The notes beneath the pieces are model-generated. The model was not told where the DNA came from. It did no database searches and saw nothing but the letters and a program-made list of their open reading frames with translations. From contig MU839105.1 in the NCBI GenBank assembly GCA_030685235.1, positions 186,001-250,000 of the forward strand: a stretch of DNA of 64,000 bases, in the 5' to 3' direction. The first letter of the stretch is position 1. Each line of letters opens with the position of its first letter. A program made the position numbers and the translations under genes. The stretch comes from Copromyces sp. CBS 386.78 (taxonomy: Eukaryota; Ascomycota; Sordariomycetes; Sordariales; Sordariaceae). Of this stretch, positions 59,034 through 64,000 are shown one piece after another.

Positions 59034-62000
59034 ATGGCCGATTATCGTCAAGACCCCCGGTCCCGATCCAATCATCCGCAATACGCCCATCCCACCAGCA
59101 GTCACGGTGACGGCTACGGACAACGAGATGCCGCTTTCTCCAACATCTTCGGCGCCGCCCCGCCCCCCGGCCGATCGCACACCATGACCTCCTCCGTCCC
59201 ACCCCCTATGATGGGCCACAACGAAGGCCGAACCCATACCATGTCGTCCACGTCGGGAGCCTCTATGCAGAGACCGCCGCCGCAGCGCCCCCCACCGCCC
59301 GGCGGACCCGGAGGAGGAGGAGGAGGCAGTGGATCAGGGGAAAGAGGAGGCTACGGTGACCCCCGGGCGCGCCTCGACACGAATGGTTATAGCCAGAGCC
59401 AGCGCTCCGTCTCGGCCGGACAGCAAGTTCCCTCTGCTCAGTACCTACAACAGCAACAAGCAGCGCGACGGCCCCCTCCTGGCGCCTATCCCCCTCAACA
59501 TGCTCCGAGGGGCGACTCTGTGAGGGCCGATTCCCTCAGGGGTCCCGCGCCCCAAGGTTTCTACAACAATGCCTCGAGATCTCCCGCCCAGGCTCATTAC
59601 AACCAGCCCGGGGGCAGGCCGGCGCCCGCCTTGAACTCCGACCCCTACCGATCGCAGTCGCTCGCGAGCGTTCCCCGGCCACAGATGTATCAGGGCTCGA
59701 CTTCGCAACAGTCGCCAGCCAACGCTTTCCGCCAGGCTCAATACAACGGGAGCTCGGCTCGGACAACCGCACAGGGGCGCATCGTGCCCGAGAGGCATGA
59801 AGACCGTGCCATGTCCATGACCGGCTACCCCTCATACGACCGCGATGCCCACCAAACCCCTAGTGGCAGAGTTATACCCAACAGGAGGGCACCAGGATCC
59901 AGTCCCGACCATGGTCCTACCCCTTCGCTTACTGGCGGGTACCCAGCTGGTTTCGCAGCTTCCGGAAGCCAGTCGGGAAGAACGGTCAGCATCACGTCCA
60001 CAACAACAGTCGACGTGAATGGCCGGACCATGTCCATGGCGTCTACCATTGCCCCTTCGATAGCGCCGACGGAACGGAACGAAGATGGGACCTTGGTACA
60101 TCGGCACTCGGGCGGCGCATCGTCCATGACGGGTGACCGGTCCGTTACCGTCAAGATCAGGATGCCTCTGGTATACCCGGCTCTTCTGTCTCGCGTGGCC
60201 GAAACGTTCCGGCGCAAGATCGTTGTAGGAGATAGGACGAAGAACGAACTGACCTACAAGAACGCCTTCAGCGGTGCCGAAGCCGTCGATGTGCTTTCAT
60301 ACATTATCAGGACGACCGATCGAAACTTGGCCCTCTTGCTGGGTAGAGCTTTGGACGCCCAAAAGTTTTTCCACGATGTTACGTACGAACACCGGTTGAG
60401 AGACTCAACCTACGAAATGTACCAATTCAGGGAAACACTGACCGATGACGAGAAGCCAGCGGTCAATGGTGTTTTCGTCCTGCTGTCCGAATGTTACTCT
60501 CCAACATGCACACCCGACCAGCTCTGCTACTCCATCGCATGCCCTCGCCGTCTCGAGCAGATGTCCAAGTTGAACCTTAAGGGAGGAGCTGGCCTCAAGC
60601 AGGAAGGAAAGGCTGCGGTTAACGATGACGATGTCGATCAGACCGACGAGCAGAAGTTGTGGATCAACAGCGTACCGAAGGAAATTGCCGACAGTATCGG
60701 CGACAAGGAGAAGAAGAGACAGGAGGTTATCAGTGAGATATGCTACACAGAAAGGGACTTCGTCAAGGATCTTGAGTATTTGCGAGATTTCTGGATTTAC
60801 CCTCTCAAGGGCAAGATCAACGGTCACTCCCCAATTCCTCTACAACGGCGGGAGCGCGTTGTACGGACAATCTTTACCAACATTATCGATCCTCCAAGCA
60901 TTCACGGCGTCAGTTCGAGGTTCGCCAAGAGTCTTACTGAAAGGCAACAGAAGACTCCAGTCGTTCAAAACATTGGAGACATCTTCATGGAGTTTGTCCC
61001 TCAGTTCGAACCATTCATCCTTTACGGTGCGAAGCAGTTGGAAGGCAAATTCGAATTCGAGAACGAACGGTCCATCAACAAGGACTTTGCAAGATTTGTG
61101 GACGAGGTCGAACGCCGCAGAGAGTCGAGAAAGCTGGAGTTGAACGGTTACCTTACCAAGCCCACCACACGTTTGGCAAGATATCCTCTGCTCCTAGAAA
61201 ACGTTCTCAAGTATACGGAAGATGGTAATTCGGATAAGGAGGATCTTCCCAAGGTTCTGGTTATGATCAGAGATCTCTTGAGTAGGGTTAACGCGGAGTC
61301 GGGCAAGGCTGAAAACCGCTTCAACCTGCGCCGTCTGCACGAACAGCTCAAGTTCCGCCCCAACGACAAGATGGACCTTAAGCTTACGGACGAGGGCCGT
61401 GAGCTTGTATACAAGGCTCAATTCAAGAAGTCACCAACAGAAAATGCTGATCTCACGGCCTTCCTGTTTGATCACGCAGTTCTTCTTGTGAAGATCAAAC
61501 AGGTTGGCAAGACAGAAGAAATCAAGGCGTACCGCAGACCTATACCCTTGGAGCTACTCTCTATCAAGGAAATGGAGGAAATCATTCCTTCAGGGGCTGT
61601 CAAAAGGTCTTCGTCAAGCTTGCTGCCTGCTCTGCGCACTACCACCGACGCCAAGAAGGGTGATGGGTGGCCGATCACGTTCCGACATCTTGGAAAGAAC
61701 GGCTACGAACTAACCGTGTACGCATCGAATCAGGCAGGACGGCAGAAGTGGCTCGAGTTCATCGATGCCGCCCAGCAGCAGCTCAGGGCCCGCGCGGATT
61801 TCTTGAACACTACCATAATATCGTATGGTTATTTCGCCGGTCCCAACAAGGTCAACTGCGCCACGCCGTTCGGTAAGTATTTGGAGACGGCCAAGTCAAG
61901 TGACAGAGTTCTCGTGCTGACAACAATACAGATGGTGGAAGGAAAATCATCTATGGTACGGACCAGGGTATCTTTGTCTCCGATCGTAAGACCAAGGAAA

Positions 62001-62934
62001 TACCACCAAAGCGCGTTATCGATGTGCAGAACGTCACCCAGGTCGATGTCCTGGAAGAGTACTCGCTGCTGTTGGTACTTTCCAACAAGTCGCTATACTC
62101 GTACCAATTGGATGCGCTCAACCCCAACGAACCGATCTCATCCAAGCGTGGCAAGAAGATCCAGAGTCACTGCAACTTCTTCAAAACCGGCATCTGTCTC
62201 GGCCGCCATCTGGTGTGCGCTGTCAAGAGCTCAGCACTGTCGACTACGATCAAGGTGTACGAGCCGAACGACGCCATGTCGGGCGCCAAGAAGCAAAGAG
62301 GTCTCAGCAAGATGTTCAACGCCGGCCAGGACGAACTCCGGCCATTCAAGGAGTTTTACATCCCAACAGAATCGTCTTCGGTGCACTTCCTCAAGTCCAA
62401 GCTTTGCGTTGCATGCGCCCGTGGCTTCGAGGTTGTCAGTCTCGAGACCCTCGAGACGCAGTCCCTTCTCGACCAGGCCGACACATCGCTCGACTTTGTC
62501 CAGAGGAAGGAAGCCGTCAAACCCATCCATATCGAGCGTCTCAACGGCGAATTCCTCCTCAACTACAGCGAGTTCTCGTTCTTCGTCAACCGCAACGGAT
62601 GGAGGGCCCGTCCCGAATGGCGTCTGGATTGGGAGGGAACACCACAAGCCTTTGCGCTCAGCTATCCTTGGATATTGGCGTTTGAGCCCAACTTTATCGA
62701 GCTCAGGAACATTGATAACCTGGCGGTACATATTGTGCCGCATAAGAATATCAGGATGCTACACAGCAGCACACACGAGGTGAGTAGTCTTGATCTAGAC
62801 AGCAACTATGATGGACACCGCAAAGCTAACACAACTGCCAACAGATCTTGTTCGCATATGAAGATGAGCGTGGCGAGGATATCATCGAGGCCATCGATTT
62901 CTGGAAGAGTCAGAAGAAGTCGGCGGATATGTAG
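59034..62934 (+). CDS. rgf1: Rho1 guanine-nucleotide exchange factor (DEP-DH-PH-CNH)
   Basis: Exons 59034-61872, 61932-62779 and 62845-62934 (introns 59 and 65 nt, donors GTAAGT and GTGAGT) encode 1,258 residues. The N-terminal about 370 residues are disordered, Pro/Gly/Gln-rich, with a poly-Gly run near 97-102. A DEP domain lies at about 375-465 (SRVAETFRRKIVVGDRTKN), a DH (RhoGEF) domain at about 560-760 (KRQEVISEICYTERDFVKDL), a PH domain at about 795-935, and a C-terminal citron-homology (CNH) beta-propeller region from about 945 (RKIIYGTDQGIFVSDRKTKE) to the end. This is the Rom2/Rgf1 type, which activates Rho1 at growing tips and septa for cell-wall synthesis through glucan synthase and the Pkc1 pathway. 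The gene symbol follows fission-yeast and Neurospora usage and is by homology. Confidence 0.95.
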
Positions 62935-64000
62935 ATGTAGTAGTTTCTCCTCTACTTTCAACATGCCTGGTTAACTATTTAGGTGTTGGTGGGCTGGCAG
63001 TTTTAATATGTATCTCGCGCAAGCGGCGGTGGACATGAATGGGTGGGACCCGGAACAGGGACACAAGACACAAACAACATTATGGATATGGAAGAAGCGG
63101 CCAAGAAGAAGAAGAAGAAGAAGACGAAGACGAAGAAGAAGAAGAAAGGGCGGGATGTTATTGTTGCTTTCATCATCTTTTTTTACCTACTATTTCTTGT
63201 TTATCCTTCTCTCTCTCTGTCTTTGGTCCTGATACAGAAGAAGCCATTTACACATCTTACTTGTTTGCAAGCAAAAAAGGGAGGAAAGAAAGAGGTCGGG
63301 ATAACGGAGGACGGCACACACACATTTATTTAAGGCCAAGGCTTCCTTCCTACTCATCTATTTCCTCTCATCTCTCTCCAGAATTTTTAATACCCTCTTC
63401 TCTTCTCATCCTAACAAAAACAAAGAGTCGTCATGGTGTTGTTCCTTGGGAAGGCAAAAACAAGTCGAAGAACCCATCTGCTGCTGTGTGTTGCTGTGTA
63501 ACTCCACTTGGACCAAATGAGCCGGGGAATAAGAAGTGATACCTACCTAGTCGTACCTACCCATCCGTGAGTGCGAGGTGTTTGGACTCTCTCTTATCTA
63601 CCCCAACTCCGTCACCTCACACCAACCAACCGGTAAGGTAGCTAGCTAGCTATACCCATCCAACAAAAAGAGGAGAGAGTAAGAGTCGGGTTGAGAGTAA
63701 GAGATGAAGGAATAGGTAGTGCTGGACATATAATATGGGCAGGTACAAACAACGGGAACTATCTATGACCGGCATAAGAAACACTACCCTAGAGGTAGAT
63801 TGATGAGTGAGTGACCTTTTGTACAGAACAACCCTGGACTATTACGTCCCTCTGTACATGTAGATAGGTCCTATGTAGTACCTCTGATATGCCTCTAGTG
63901 ATGTGAGATGTGGTCGTAGACACAACGTATCAGGACGACAGGATCGAATTTTCTTGTAGCTAGGTAGGTAGTTAGGGTCAAGCAAGCAAGGTACGTGAGT
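62935..64000. other. 3' flank and right-edge intergenic region
   Basis: It contains the GEF 3' UTR, a GAA-rich microsatellite (63103-63147), C/T-rich tracts and several GGTA/TAGG-type short repeats near 63630 and 63960. No gene was recognised. Confidence 0.5.
63103..63147 (+). repeat. GAA/GAC microsatellite
   Basis: About fifteen AAG/ACG triplets lie 170 bp after the GEF stop. They produce spurious Lys-, Glu- and Arg-rich frames. Confidence 0.9.

Noticed and set aside
63039..63539. Glu/Lys/Arg-rich plus frames after the GEF gene
   Set aside because: They are created by the GAA/GAC microsatellite in the 3' flank.

Overview
The window is nuclear DNA from a filamentous ascomycete, most probably Neurospora or a close Sordariales relative. 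Three lines of evidence support this. Introns are short (about 56 to 142 nt) with GTANGT-type donors and RCTRAC-type branch points. The proteins are typical of filamentous fungi. One AT-rich, stop-riddled transposon looks mutated by RIP (repeat-induced point mutation), the genome defence known from Neurospora. Species assignment is inference; no database search was possible.

Layout from the left: a partial unrecognised gene (minus, runs off the left edge); a gene with a retropepsin-like DSGA motif; a RIP-degraded Fot1/pogo-like DNA transposon (5610-7856) with perfect 16-bp terminal inverted repeats and TA target duplication; a low-complexity Ser/Pro-rich protein whose stop codon is followed by 97 open codons; mitochondrial enoyl reductase (ETR1); VPS34 PI 3-kinase (minus), divergent from the SMC5/6 kleisin NSE4; then a 12.4-kb single-exon gene for a 4,133-residue coiled-coil protein with a C-terminal Cys motif and membrane anchor.

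The right half holds a DUF4336 protein, mitochondrial GatA (minus), an uncertain small membrane-protein gene with a duplicated intron-exon unit, PRP38 (minus), a small one-pass membrane protein, a 6.4-kb gene-poor stretch, ISY1 (its first intron directly follows the ATG), a secreted calcineurin-like phosphoesterase (minus), a repeat-bearing Ser/Thr/Pro-rich protein, the V-ATPase proteolipid c (six exons, minus), a long inverted-repeat (foldback) element, and a Rho1 GEF (DEP-DH-PH-CNH).

There is no operon-like organisation; most genes are housekeeping. Functional themes recur by chance or loose clustering: endomembrane and vacuole (VPS34, V-ATPase c), spliceosome (PRP38, ISY1), mitochondrial metabolism and translation (ETR1, GatA). 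The most unusual objects are the giant anchored coiled-coil protein, built of exactly periodic 42-residue and roughly 77-98-residue repeats, the duplicated intron-exon unit, and the 57.9-58.4 kb foldback element. No tRNA, rRNA or CRISPR array was recognised.
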